A DNA stretch of 64,000 bases from Acanthornis magna (GCA_036785705.1 JAWUZG010000970.1:3444501-3508500); one strand, 5' to 3'. Counted from the first letter of the stretch, positions 48,313 through 60,808 are shown. A program made the numbers and translations. The notes: generated by a model not told the origin, from the sequence alone.

Positions 48313-51300
48313 TATGCATTAAAGCAAACAATACTTCTTTGTGTAACCAAATACTATTTGCCACTTAAAGAAATAAATATCCAGAATTAATGATGATCTT
48401 GGTAGTCATCTAACAGTCTTCAACAAGAGTAATCATAATTTTGAAATACCTGCCCAGTGAGTTGTTTAGGATAGCCAGAAAAAGCATATTAATGTTCGGC
48501 CTACAGAAATTTTAATTCTTAAATTTTATTGTAAGAATCCCAACTGTGTAACAGACTATTGTCTTCAACATTGGAATAACTCAAAGGATAAAGAGTTTAG
48601 ATATCAGTGCCTAAGTAAAGGAGTTCAGAGATTTTTGTCGGCTAGTCTTTAAAATATAATGTTGGAAAGACTGGGTAATGGCTCTCTTTCCACTTGTGGC
48701 CAAATCTCAAAGTCTTTTTGTCATTCCAGGAGTTTGCAGCAGGCAGAAGGGCAGCTTCATTGCATCTTAGCCAGATTCCTCTGCATCTTAACACAGATGT
48801 AATTGTAAAATCTGCAGCAAAAATAATACTCAGTTTAAAATTAAAACATCCAAAGTTTAAAAATCTATTAGTATTTGAAGACACTTAATTTTTAAAATGT
48901 GCATGTCATTGACATTTGGATGTTGATGTGTACATATCTGTCTGTATGTGTGACAAAATTTAGACTGATTTAAGCCTCCTATTACCATGTTTATGCAACA
49001 AAACTTCCACTGCCATAGCCACACAAGTATAGGTGTGTCAATGAAGATCTCCAGGTCACACACAGGATATGCCATGAGAAGTAAAATACCACTGTAGTTT
49101 CATTGCTCTAGAATGAAAACCAAACGCCAGCTGATGTCAACAGAGATGCAAGCACGGGTTTTGCTGGTACAGCTGTGACATCTATATGGCACAGCTAAAT
49201 ATTAAAACGTGCTTCACAGAGTTTTTCTCCTTGCTTTTAGTAAAATATATTTGTGAAGACTGTGCTCTCTTATAATTCTCATTAAAAATCAAAACCTGGC
49301 CCAGAGATTTCCAGTCTCAATAACATTGTTTCTCTACAAACAACTGCCATTTTCAGACATCAAAAATTCTCAGTAGTTCAAATTACTTAGACATAAACCA
49401 TTTAAGTACCAGGAAATGATTGGAAAATAAGCTTCATACTTCTTTGGTAAGAAAACACTGAAAAATAAACTGTCCAAATAAATTGCAATTTCTTTGCTCA
49501 GTTCTAATGCAAATTTGATGAAAACTGCTAATTATCAGAAACATTTTATAAAATCTTGACTCAAGTTTTCCTAACAAAGTTTACTTGCCACTGTCATTTC
49601 AAGTACTTGTTCCAGTAAGTACTTAAAGGTCACTCAAAGTTTGTGTTGTGGTGCATTCTAGAATATTTGGAGTTTTTATTATGATATGCTGACACAGCTT
49701 CACAAAGTCAGTGGTACTATTATAATTTATAACACTTGAAGATCTAGTTTGCAGGGCTTAAACTGCATTCAGATTTCACTTAGGACTCTAGTTAAACAAA
49801 AAGAGTCCTAAAAACCTGACAATTACAGTGAATTATTTTTTCAGGCCAAAAATGCTGCTGCCAGTTTGGCATACAGGCAATCTATTTCAATGACTAAAAT
49901 CATGGGCCAGTGCTCCCAGCATTCTGAAACAGAGATTTATTTTTTCTAACCATGATTTTATTTAAGAATGCTTCAGTTTTCAGGTGCCAGTAAAACAGAA
50001 TTTTAAAATTAAAATAATTTACACTTATCTTTCCTATATAGTTTCACATTTCTTTTTGCTTTGGATTCCCAATACTTTTTGGAGTCAGGACAAATGTAAT
50101 CCTGAGGGATAAATTTGAACAAATCAATATTTACCATAAGATATGCCATGAACCCAGAGCCAATGAAATTGAAGGTAGTGAAAGCGTAAAGACTTATTCA
50201 CATCTTGAGATCTAATTGCTCAGATTTCCCAAGTTCAACATCATGTGTTGTATAATATTGTATCTTTTTTTAATTAAACATTTCAGAAAATAAGTTAGGG
50301 AAAACTTAGCTCTTTCACCCGTGCAGGTGAGCATCCTCTGAGAATCAGTGACATGTAAATGATATGCAAGGTAAGGTAAAAAATAAAGTAGGAAACTTTT
50401 GTCTACCTTGCCTGGAGAAAATACTTTTGTGTTGCTTCAGATGCACAGAGTTTTTTATAATTTCTCACACAAAATGTTTTATTTCAGCTAGAATAATTTA
50501 TCAAAACTTTCCCAGTGAAGGATAGGATCAGAAGTGTTTTTTACAGGTTAAATTGACAGATTCACCAAGTATTCTTGATAATGACTAATAATTCTATATT
50601 TCACTATAATGTGATAAAGCGGTTTTATAATTAGTGCATTTCTCATTAACAGTGCTTTACCTTTGAATGTGTGTTTGAGCATACTCTTCACAAATTTGTA
50701 ACTATTATCATCATCTTGAAATACACAGTTATGTGTTTGATGGATAGATCTTTGAATTTCAGGACAAACTATGTTTAGCCTTGCTGAGGATTCAGTACCT
50801 TGCTACTGGTGACTACACTGATTGACAAGGTTCTGTTTATATAACTTTCCAACAGTGACGTCTACAATGAAAATATCACTATTAAAAAATGGCAATTAAC
50901 TCTCAAGTAATCTAAAGTTGAATGTAAAAAGGAGTTCTAAAATAATTGTTTAATTTACAAGTTTTTCAAGATATTTTTTGTTGCCTTTAATTCTTCAAAA
51001 TAATATAAACAACTACCATCCAAAAATAAAATACAAAACAATATCAAAACTTTCACTGGGATTACAAGAGAGACATAAACATGTAGATGATTGAAATAAT
51101 AGATAAACCAGGGCTGTTAAGATTATATTTTGTAAGAGTTTTCCTTTTACAAAGAGTTTAATTATTAAAAACAGTAAACTCTGTTAGCCTGATTCTCCAT
51201 GCAGCTCTGCAGTCCACATTCTTAAGATCTACTTATCGTGCATCTATTAAAAATATTACATACTTATGTGAGCAACCCAACCTGTTAAAAGTTGTCTGCT

Positions 51301-51609
51301 GGCAGAGGATGCAATATGTAAATTCAGGAAAGAAAAACAATGTGGGAAACTGAAGGGTCAATGGACTTAAATATGGGTGTGATAGTTTGTTTAAATTAAT
51401 GAACTGTCCAATTCTTATTCCTTACTTTTAATTCTATTTTCATTCTTGTTCAAATATGTGTAGCTTTCTTTTATTTGGACTGTATATTTGGGTTTCTGTC
51501 TTCATTGTTATGGAGTGACTGAAGGATGAAAAGCTAATAGACAGAATAATATTGGAATGAGAAATCTGTGCTTAATTCTGTATATGACAATACGGGAAAA
51601 TAGATATTT
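48313..51609. other. AT-rich unique interval
   Basis: Nothing was recognised. Confidence 0.5.
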
Positions 51610-52652
51610 TTTATGAGAAAGTCGGAAGGATGGTCTTAGGAAATACAGGCCTGTCAGCTTGATGGTTCCAGGGAAGGTGCTGGAGCAGACCATCTTGAAT
51701 GCCTTCTCACGGCAAGCAGAGGACAACCAGGATATCAGGCCCAGATGGCATGGGTTTATGAGAGGCAAATCTTGCTTGACCAACCTAATTTCCTTTTATG
51801 ACAAAGTCACCAGCTTAGCAGATAAAGGAAAAGCTGTGGATGTCATCTACCTGGACTTTAGTAAAGAATTTGTCATAATTTTCTACATCATTCTCTTGGA
51901 GAAACTGGCTTACCATGGTGTGGATGGGTGTAGTCTTCAATGGGTAAAAAAATGGATGGAGGGTGGAGCCAGAGGATGGTGATGAACGGAGCCCAGCTGG
52001 TGGCCAGACACAGGTAGTGTTCCCTAGGGCTCAGTATTAGGGCCAGACATGTTTAATATCTTCATCAATGACCACGATGAGGGGATCACATTCACTCTCT
52101 GTCTGTGTGCAGACAATACCAAGCTGGGCAGGAGCATTGAGCTGCTGTGAGGGTTCAGACTAGATTGCACTGGTGGGTCCAGGCCGATTTTGTGAGGGTC
52201 AACAAGGTGAAGAACCAGGTCTTGCCCTTGGCTCACAACAACCCCACGCAGTGCCATAGGTATGCAGCAGGCAGAGTGGATGGAAAGATGCCTGGTGGAA
52301 AAGGACCTGCAAGTGTTGGTCAACAACAGCTGAACGTGAGATACCATGTGCCCAGGTGACCAAGAAAGCTAATGACATCCTGACCTATAGAAGAAATAGT
52401 GTGGCCAGGAAGACCAGGGCAGTGATGTTCCCCCTGTAATCAGCACTGGTGAGGTCATACCTCAAGTGCCATGTTCAGTCCTGTGCCCTTCACTACGAGA
52501 CATTGAGGTGCAGGAGTATTTCCAAAGAAAGGCAATAAAGATGGTGAAGGATCTGATGAGGAGCAGTTGAGGATGCTGGGATTTTTTAGGCTGGAGAAAA
52601 GGAGTCTGAGGGAAGACCTCATTGCTCTCTTCAACTATCTGAAAGCAGCCAT
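51610..52652 (+). mobile_element. CR1 LINE, internal part of ORF2, lacking both ends
   Basis: Plus-strand CR1 sequence runs from within the reverse transcriptase through the C-terminal region (GAGGTCATACCTCAAGTGCC, GGCTGGAGAAAAGGAGTCTG, CAACTATCTGAAAGCAGCC). It stops abruptly at about 52652 without the 3' terminal repeat, where an oppositely oriented CR1 begins. Confidence 0.9.
51618..52170 (+). pseudogene. CR1 ORF2 reverse transcriptase remnant
   Basis: The frame 51659-51982 shows the finger and palm parts of CR1 reverse transcriptase: MVPGKVLEQ, then HGFMRGKSCLTNLISFYDKV, then motif A as VDVIYLDFSKEF, then a shift and stop after GGARGW. Motif C lies in another frame at about 52106-52117 and reads CADN in place of FADD, so the second catalytic Asp of the pair is lost. 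The enzyme would copy CR1 RNA at the target site by target-primed reverse transcription; this copy is dead. Confidence 0.88.
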
Positions 52653-53660
52653 TTTCTTCAGGAGAATGCTGTAGGAAACAGTGTCAAATGCTTACTGAAG
52701 TCTAGATAGAGAACACCCGCAGCCTTTTCCTCATCCACTAGGTGGGTCCCTTTGTCATAGAAAGCGCTCATGTTGGTCAAGCAGGACCATCCTTTCACAG
52801 AACAATGTTGGTTGGGGTTGATCCCCTAGCTCTCCTGCATGTGCCATGTGTCAGCACTCAGGATGATCTGTTCCATGACCTTCCCTGGTATCAAGGTCAG
52901 GATGACAGGCATATATTTCCCCACATCATTCTTCAGACCTTTCTTGTAGATAAGCATCACATTTGCTAGTCTCCAATCAACTGGGACATCGCCAGTTAAC
53001 CAAAAGTACTGGTAAAGGATTCAAAGTGACTTGGGAAGTTCTTTTACCAGTTGCCTCATTACTTTCAGGTGCATCCCATGGGGGTTCATAGACTTGTGTA
53101 TGTCTAATGGGCATAGCAAGTCATACATCCTGGATTATGGGGGTTTTAATCAACTCCCCATCACTAACTTGCAGTGCTGGGAACTCCATATCTCAAGGAC
53201 CACTGGCTTTGGTATTAAAGACCAAGACAAAGAAGATATTAAGTATCTCAACCTTTTCCTCATTTCTACCTTCTGCACCCAGTGAAGGATAGAGACTCTC
53301 CTTAGCCCTCCTTTTAGCTGCCAATGTATTTATAGAATTTTTTTTTTGTTGTCTTTAAGCACAGTGGCCGAATTAAGTTCCAGTTTGGCTTTGGCCCTTC
53401 TAATTTTCTCCCTACATAAGCTCATAACATCCTTATAGGCCCCCAAGTTACCTGCCCCTCCTTCCAGAGGAAGGAACACTTGTTTTTTTCCCCTGAGTTC
53501 CTGCCTAGGTTCTCTGTTTAACCAGGCTGGTCTTTTTCCCTGCTGGCTTGTCTTAGATCAAGTGAGGACAGCCCACTCCTTTATCTTTAAGATTTTCTTC
53601 TTAAAGCCCATAAAAACTTCCTGGGCAATTTTGCCCCTCAGGACTACCTCCCAAGTGGCC
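52653..53660 (-). pseudogene. CR1 ORF2 linker and reverse transcriptase remnant
   Basis: Minus-strand frames show WEVVLRGKIAQEVFMGFKKK (post-endonuclease linker), NKCSFLWKEGQVTWG, KKFYKYIGSKRRAKES, then the finger region with N-W-R-L-A-N-V-M-L-I-Y-K-K-G around 52950-52985, a PGKVMEQIIL stretch near 52870, and motif A (LYLDFS) near 52690. Frames shift repeatedly. It overlaps in content with the plus-strand CR1 next door (about 70 codons of finger/palm), so the two are separate copies, not halves of one. Confidence 0.82.
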
Positions 53661-54180
53661 TCCAAGGATCTCTCAATGAGCCCTGCCAATGCATGTGCCA
53701 TAATCCTTTTTGTTCTCTGAGACAGGTGGATCCCATTTGCTGCTAGCAGGCCTGATGAAATGTGAACTGCCCCATGGTCAAAAAAAAGAAAATTCCACCT
53801 ATGATACCAGCCCCTAAGCCATGCATTAATCAGGTTAGTTTCCCTGTTCCTTTCAGCATTTGCCCCTGGTACTGAAGGAATTGAGGAGAACACAACCTTG
53901 TGCACATACTCTTTTGACCAAATGTCCCAGTGCCCTGAAGTCGCTTTTGACTGCCCTAGGACTTCTTTCAATTTCAGCACTACAAGTCTGGACAATTAAT
54001 AAAGGGTAATAGTCAGAGGGCTGTACCAGATCAGGGAGTTTCCTTATCCAGGCTCCAGACAGGCAGCAGACTTCCCTGTGGGATGGGCCCAGTCAGCATA
54101 TTGGGTTCTCCATTCCCCTCAGAAGGAAGTCACCTATGACAATTACCCTTCTTTTTTATTTTGTGTAGTCGTAGTACATG
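53661..54180 (-). pseudogene. CR1 ORF1 SGNH/esterase-like domain, nucleophile lost
   Basis: CR1 elements are known to carry an esterase-like domain in ORF1. Here block I reads VIVIGDFLL, with Phe (codon 54126-54128) where the GDS-type serine is expected. A W-D-x-W-S segment, VVFSSIPSVPG, AWLRGW, FFDHGAV and the terminal NGIHLS block (His at about 53726-53728) follow. A frame change near 53905 and a stop near 54110 break it. A role in RNA or membrane binding is suggested for the family, not shown here. Confidence 0.78.
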
Positions 54181-54325
54181 GGCTTGGCTGACTCTCACTA
54201 GCCAAAACCTCAGATGGTCCTTTGTCTGCCTCATCATTTTCCTGGCCTTCAGTTTCCAGAGCCTCAAGCCTGGTCTGTAGGGGCACCTGGGAAGGGGAGG
54301 AAGGCCAGGTGGCCAGCAGCCACCG

Positions 54326-54766
54326 AGGGGAGGGGAGGGGAGGGGAGGGGAGGGGAGGGGAGGGGAGGGGAGGGGAGGGGAGGGGAGGGGAGGGGAGGGG
54401 AGGGGAGGGGAGGGGAGGGGAGGGGAGGGGAGGGGAGGGGAGGGGAGGGGAGCTCCGGGAAGGGAAGTTCCAGGAAGTTCTGGGAAGGGAATTGAAGTTC
54501 AGGGAAGGGAAGTTCTGGGAAGTTCTGGGAAGGGAAGCTCTGGGAAGGGAAGTTCTGGGAAGGGAAGGTTTGGGAAGGGAAGTTCTGGGAAGGGAAGGTT
54601 TGGGAAGGGAAGGGAAGGTTTGGGAAGGGAAGGCTTGGAAAGGTTTGGGAAGGTTTGCGAAGGTTTGGGAAGGGAAGGGAAGGGAAGGGAAGGGAAGGGA
54701 AGGGAAGGGAAGGGAAGGGAAGGGAAGGGAAGGGAAGGGAAGGGAAGGGAAGGGAAGGGTGGGGAG
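54326..54766. repeat. G-rich satellite: (AGGGG)25 and (GGGAA)n
   Basis: 54326-54450 is about 25 exact copies of AGGGG. 54459-54665 is a higher-order array of GGGAAGTTCT and GGGAAGGTTT units, all in multiples of five bases. 54667-54758 is about 18 copies of GGGAA. The plus strand is nearly free of C. Frames of up to 198 codons on both strands (GREGK or LPFPS repeats) are artefacts. Confidence 0.97.
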
Positions 54767-57700
54767 AAGGAAAGAGAAGGACTTCTACATGAGAGGAAAC
54801 TCGTGTAAACACATTTGATTTTTGGGCATGGCAAGAATAGAAGGGAAGGAAAATTTCCTAAAGAGAATTTTGGAGTTCACAAAGATCAGATCTTTGGTAC
54901 AAGAATGAAAACAGATTTTTTTACTAAAGAAATGTACATGAAGCATTCTATTAGCTTTCCTCTCTTAAACACTTCCATAGTCAACTTCCTTTTCCTTGTA
55001 ACGAATTCTGACTTTCATTAATTCTATGTAGAATGTCAGTAAGCATGACAAAAAGAAGTTCCTTTTCATCTCTGAAGTGTTATAATCTTTTGTATATTAT
55101 CTTATAAAAACAACAGAACTACAATAGTATTTTATGAATTACTGATACTTGTCACTACATTTTTTTGGAAAAAGTTCCTCATTAGGTGGCTGCACAAGGT
55201 TATGAAGCAGCGTTTGCATTGCTTTCAATTTCCTGCAATAGACATTTATATTTTATCCAGTGTTTGTAAAAGAGAAAGCCCTAAATGCAATAGATACTTC
55301 CTCTTTTTTTGTATTTCTCAGCTGTAATTGCAATTAGGACCCCTAAATGATGAAGTATCAGCAAAGAGACAACCAGATGAAATCCAGCTGTAGTGTCAGC
55401 TGGGTGTTTGTCTGTCTAATACCCATGTCTGTGGAAGCTTTAGCTCAATCTTGATGACAGTAATACATTAAAATAATAAAATAATTTAAAGTCTATAATT
55501 AGTTCTGTAACAGAACTATTAAACCATTGTTTGATAAAGTATAAAGGTGAATTAAGCTTTTACTATCCTTTAATTCTTCTTATACTTTATCCATTTTTAC
55601 AATCAAGTTCATATTAAGAATATGTCAGATTAAGTTGCAGAGCAAGAAAATTGGCATGATCCTTAAGAGGACAATGTGGCCCCTGAATTTCATGACACTA
55701 GTCTTCTTTCTGTTGGCCTTCTGAAGCCCTATGACTACATCAGCTCTTATATCAGGAAAAAGACAAAGTGTTCCTGCATTATAGTTAGAATATTTAAAAA
55801 AAAAAGCAAAAAAAAAAAAAAAAAAAAAGCTTAAAGCTAAGTAAATAAAATATCAAAGGAACTCCAAATACTTTAAAGTAAGTTTAGAATAACTAATATG
55901 GAGAATTATGTGAACATGATGGAAAAATTTACTTCTTACTCAGACTTTACAGAAAACTTATATTTCAAAGGATTATACCTTAAGCTGAAAAATGAGAAGA
56001 AAATTTGACACATATAACATGGCTCCTTGTTCATTTAATTCTATCATTACTCCTTTAATCTTAATCTTACTACCATGCATTTCAAGGAGTTCATACCATA
56101 GGAACTTAAAGCCTTTTATCCAGTATGACAATGGTATCTACCTCATCAGAAAAGAAATATTAAGTGATATTACATGGCCCCCAAGAGTACTGTTGACTAG
56201 GCAACCCTCACATCATTAATTCATTCCAGAGTTAGATAATCATTTTGACTGCTTTATACACTGACTAGTTAAAGTGTAACTGAATTCAGGCAAGCATATT
56301 CTATAGATAATACTATCAGAGTGTCTTCCAAAGTAATTAAACTGCATGACTCACTTAGGTAAAGGTTCCTTTTACATTCAGTGGAGATACACTCTCTCTT
56401 TTCTATCAGAAAATAAAGAGCAATAAAACCATGAATTCAGCAATTGGAACAAGTAGTCATAACATTTGAAATAATTTAACAATGCTGTAATTTTTAATTA
56501 TACATGAATATTTATAGCTGAACACAAACAAATCCTGCTAAAATTTTTCATTAACCTGCAGTTGCTTTTGTTGACCAGAATGAACTCAAACCTCTTAGAA
56601 ATATTGTAGATCTGTAGCAGGCTTAGAATGTAGGGGATCACTAGTCACCATTTTAGCAAGGGTAAACAAAAACACAGAAAATTTTTATTTTAATTTAAAA
56701 AAAAATACTAACTACCCAAAGTTCAAATTAATATAAAAAAGGTATTTTCTTCTGTTAAGTAAAGCAAGGGCATATTTAGGATGGTATAAAAGCTTGAGAG
56801 AAATTATATGTATTTTAACTCTTATTTGGCTTCCTATTATTACACCTCTTCCCTTCTCTGGGTACACTAATGCTCTATCATCCCCTCTGCCTCACAGTCA
56901 TTTCTGTCTCCTTTTAACTAACTATCTATTCCTCATTGTATTACATGTCTTTTTGGTTCTGGTTTGTATCTTGTACTGGTTTCTTTAACTTAACAACAAC
57001 TGTTCCTTTCACTGTTTCTCTCTAATTATCTCTGTCTGTTGTGCCTCAGTTCATTACTTCCTCACTTTGTTACAAGGACTGTTAAGATTTCTAGTCATAT
57101 TATCACTTTATTAGATCTTTCCCTTATTCTCTTACACAGATCTGTGTCACTAAATTATTATGTACAGACATACCTTTAACTATCCACTAATAATACCTTA
57201 TATCTCACGCTCTTCTCAGTCTTCTCCTTTTTTTCCTTTCCTCTTTCTCCGTATTAAGAATCCAATGTTCAGAATGGATTCTCTTCACTTCCTAAATACC
57301 TGACTTGCATCCAAGGATATTCAGAGGATGTGTTTCTCACCATAACTGCACTTGAAACCTTTTCTTACCTAGGTCTGCCAATCCAGAGCTCATAATCATA
57401 AAATGAGATTTGGCTGTAAAGAAACAGATAAGCATGTCTTAGTTTAGTAAGTATGTTTGCCTACATTATGCTGGATAGTACCAATTAAAATAAACTATGG
57501 ACCTTTTAGCCCAGCTGTTTGTTAGTTCAGCTTTTTTCCCTCCCGACAACAGCAAATTCATAATCTAAAGCTCATGCTAAGAAAAACCCACAGGCACTAC
57601 TGGTTGCCTCTAATTTGTGTTTGTTTGGAATTTAAGCTGCATAAGATAAACTAAACCTTACACTTGCAAGAGCAAAGAGAGTACACTTTTTAATACGCCG

Positions 57701-58122
57701 ATGTTTATTATTATTTTTCTGTCTTTGACAATAAACTTTAAAAATATGAAATTATAGTTCATAAGAAGTCATCATAGACACTATTACTTTATGTAAATAA
57801 CATCTTTGGAACACTTGAGGAATTCTGTGGAAAACTCAAAAATCACTTTGAAGTGAAAACTTTTTAAAAATTTAAATACTTTTTTTTAAATTTTATTTTT
57901 TAAACATAAAAATAAAGTCATATGTGGGAAATACTGTGTGATTCTGTAGACAGATTTTCATGAGCTTTGAGCAAAGAATTTCTTATGTTTGTCAGAATGA
58001 ATAGAATATTTTAGCTTTTTAGAATTAGGAATGGAGTGCCAGGAGATCAGGAAGCCTTGTCAGACTGCTGGTATTTCCTATTTCCAACCAGGCTGCAAAT
58101 AGGACAGGAAAAGAATTTTAAT
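54767..58122. other. AT-rich unique interval
   Basis: No transposon or gene was recognised. It contains a poly-A tract of about 30 bases interrupted once (55796-55829). Confidence 0.5.
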
Positions 58123-59124
58123 TGTTATGTTTTGGCAAATTCTGTTTTACTTATGGAAGAAAAGTAGAAAATGTAAATATTTTATAGTTCTCAGGAAAAA
58201 GGAGAACTCAAAATTGAGTCCTTCCCCCTTTTCTTTAACTGATCCCTTTCTACCAATATGGAAAGAATACAAGTAGATATAAGTGAAAAATAATAGTTTA
58301 CTAACAAGTAAAAGAGCAACAGCCAAGAAAAACAACCCAAAAAACAAACAAAAACCACCCCACTTCCCTCCCTCCCCCTAGTAAATAAACACTAGATGCA
58401 AAATTGCTAAGAGAGACCCAAAATAGCAGGCTACACCCGTGTTCCCAAGATGACAGTTCCCACAGCCAACTTGATGGCCCAAAACACAAAGGGAAAATGG
58501 AACCCATTTCCCCCTCCAAGATGATGATCCTTGCAGGAGATTGTGCAGTCTGGGAGACAAAGGGAAAAAAAGATGGCAGACAAAAGAAACCTTCCTGGGA
58601 AGGTAGGAGCCTAAGAAGCAGTTCTAGTGGCAGATAGGAATTTCTGGCACCTGTGGGGCCAACTCTGCTGCGCACCACTTTCTCCTGCCACCTGCTGGAC
58701 TCAGATGGTGTTGATGCTGCTGTTTTCAAACCACTGGTGGGGTGGGGAAGAAGCAGTCTACCAGACCAACATGGGGTGGTGCGGTCTCAGGACAGCTCAG
58801 GTTTCACATTGCAAACAGAGTTTGGAAAATTCATGTCAAAACAGTTTCTGATTGCATAATGCATTTTTCTGAGTTGCAAGCCTAGAAAAAAACCCAATCA
58901 AAACAACCTCTGACAAAACAGAGCCTCTGCCTTAAGCAAAAGATACTAGGCAAAAGAGACCAAGCCCACCTTCCGAGTTCTGACTTAAATAGCCTGGGCA
59001 GCCCCTGCCCTCTCTGCCCCCACTGTCCCTTTTCCAGCCGTAGTGCCAGGTCTTAGGGAGGCAGTAACAATTTTTGGGCATAGATGTATATGGTATACAA
59101 TATCATTTTGGCTTACCCAGTACA
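58123..59124 (-). mobile_element. LTR, ~1.0 kb, minus strand
   Basis: On the minus strand it starts TGTACTGGGTAAGCC at 59124, has a GC-richer U3, a TATTTAA box (about 58983-58989) and a pyrimidine-rich later part, and closes near AACA at 58123. The flanking 5-mers TTAAT (58118-58122) and GTAAT (59125-59129) agree at four of five bases, weakly supporting these edges. The several 60-142-codon frames inside are LTR sequence. Family not assigned. Confidence 0.65.
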
Positions 59125-59413
59125 GTAATACAGGTTTCTCAAAGAAAGATATGCAAATTAGGTAATTAACCTCAATATTGTCCTTCTAGGAGACGAAAAG
59201 TCCTATAGACTTACAGTTAAGTAAAAATATTCTCAAATGTGGCCTTCTTCACATTCAATTACAAAATTTGAAGATGAAGGTGATAAGATGAATAACTACT
59301 TCATGTTTGAAACAGATGGTGGAAATAGTCTGACCAGAGGGTAGATAAAGCACATTGGAGTTTTTTGTTTATGACTGTTTATTTAACTCATGCTCAGATT
59401 TTGGTTGACTCAG

Positions 59414-59983
59414 TGTTACGATCTGATATATAGAGAGATATCTCTACCCAAATTAACGTGCAAACAAGACCATATGCTTAAGCCATAGTACAGATTTTAT
59501 TTAATAGTATAATGTGAGTGGGTAGGAGAGAGGGAGAGAGAATGAGAGAATAAGACAGAGACAGAGAGAGAGAGATATTAAGCAGTAGATAGTCACCACC
59601 CATGGATGCAGGGGCACTCTGTTAGTCCTTCTGCACCCTGGATTTCTTAGCAGTGGGGGGACCCAAGGCTGTACAAAACTTTTCACTATTTATACCATTT
59701 GGCAAAAAAAGAAATTAGTGGTCATTGGCTACACAGTTCTCTTATTCTATTGGTTAAATGGTTCCCTCTCTTCTAATGCTACTTAGTCCCATGCTCAGTC
59801 TTTCTCCTCTTGTGAGTTGGTGTGTTTGTTTGAGTCAGTGGCTTGCGAGCCATCTCCCATTGCAGGAATTACATTTTACCTAGTCAGGGTTGATTTCAGC
59901 AGAATTGCTGAGTTGGGTTTTCCTGTGGATTCTGTGTCTGTTATCACTTAAGCTTAACCAGAGCTTTTGAAGTGGCTCCAACA
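59414..59983 (-). mobile_element. LTR, ~0.57 kb, minus strand
   Basis: On the minus strand it starts TGTTGGAGCCACTTC at 59983. A CCAAT box (TTAACCAATAG, about 59750) and a TATA box TATAAATAG (59686-59694) are followed by AATAAA (59496-59501), and it ends CGTAACA at 59414. A GA-rich stretch (59525-59576) lies in the R region. No target duplication is clear. The compact promoter is of ERVK or alpharetrovirus-like style, but the class is not certain. Confidence 0.72.
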
Positions 59984-60053
59984 GTCACTAGACTGCTGAA
60001 GCTTTTGTGCTTCCTGGTGTGACACAGGGATGCCTGCACCATGACAAAAGAAG

Positions 60054-60690
60054 GAATCATAGAATGTTAAGAGTTGGAAGGAACCTTAAAGATCATCTAG
60101 TCCCAGCCTCTCCTGCCAGGGAAGGGACACCTCCCACTAGACCAGGTTGCTCAAGGCCTTAACCAAACTGGTCTTTAGCACTGCCAGGGTTGGGGCATGC
60201 ACAACCTCCTTGGAGAACCTGTTCCAGTATCTCACCACCCTCGCATTACAGAATTCCTAATATTGAGCCGTGTTTTCCCCTTTCAGTTTGTATCCATTAC
60301 TTCTTCTCCTACCACAAGAGCTCCTCTTGTCCTATCTCATGCTCCTTGGGAGAAGACATTAACTCCCATCTGGCTAAACCCTCCTTTCAGGTAGTTGTAG
60401 AGAGTGATAAAGTCCCCCCTGATCTTGCTTTCCTCCAGGATAAACAGCCCCAGCTCCCTCAGCTGCTCCTCATTAGACTTGTATTGCAGACTCTTCACCG
60501 GCTCCATTGTTCTTCTCTGGATATGCTCCAGCACCTCTATGTCTTTCTTGGAGTAAGGGGCCCAAAATAGCACCTGAGGTGTGACCTCACCAGTGGTGAG
60601 TACAGGAGGACCATCAGTGTCCTGGTCCTGCTGGCCACACTCTTGCTACTACAGGCCAGGATGACATTGGCCTTCTTGGGCTAGAGAGCT
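60054..60690 (-). mobile_element. CR1 LINE, 5'-truncated, ~0.64 kb
   Basis: The left edge carries the CATAGAATG terminal motif and GAGTTGGAAGGAACCTTAAA. The body continues through the C-terminal coding region to GGATGACATTGGCCTTCTTGG near 60680. Confidence 0.93.
60337..60573 (-). pseudogene. CR1 ORF2 C-terminal remnant
   Basis: The 78-codon minus frame has the conserved region after the reverse transcriptase: VLEHIQRRTMEPVKSL, EEQLRELGLF, then a GDFITLYNYLKGG segment. Upstream catalytic domains are missing, so it is not functional. Confidence 0.88.
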
Positions 60691-60808
60691 AAAAAACAAT
60701 GTAAATGGAGTAGAGAAAAAAAGAAAAGAGAGAACACAAATTCTTTAATTAAAATAGTTATTCTCTCTGTGTTTGAAACTTATTTCTGACACAATGTTCT
60801 CTGGGAAG

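Larger units (their letters stand above)
52653..54325 (-). mobile_element. CR1 LINE, minus strand, ORF1 plus endonuclease-less ORF2
   Basis: Read leftward from 54325 it shows an ORF1-like coiled and acidic segment (54180-54320), an SGNH/esterase-like domain (53660-54180), then directly the linker and reverse transcriptase of ORF2 (52653-53640). About 250 codons of the AP-like endonuclease expected between them are absent. The element is cut off at 52652 inside the reverse transcriptase. An oligo-T run lies at 53339-53348. Confidence 0.85.

Noticed and set aside
51610..54325. Single CR1 with 5' inversion by twin priming
   Set aside because: Both halves contain the same part of the reverse transcriptase and the 3' terminal repeat is absent, so one inverted copy cannot account for it.
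54214..54834. Frames of up to 198 codons with GREGK or LPFPS repeats
   Set aside because: They are translations of the AGGGG/GGGAA satellite. The CR1 ORF1 coding frame next to it is a different one.
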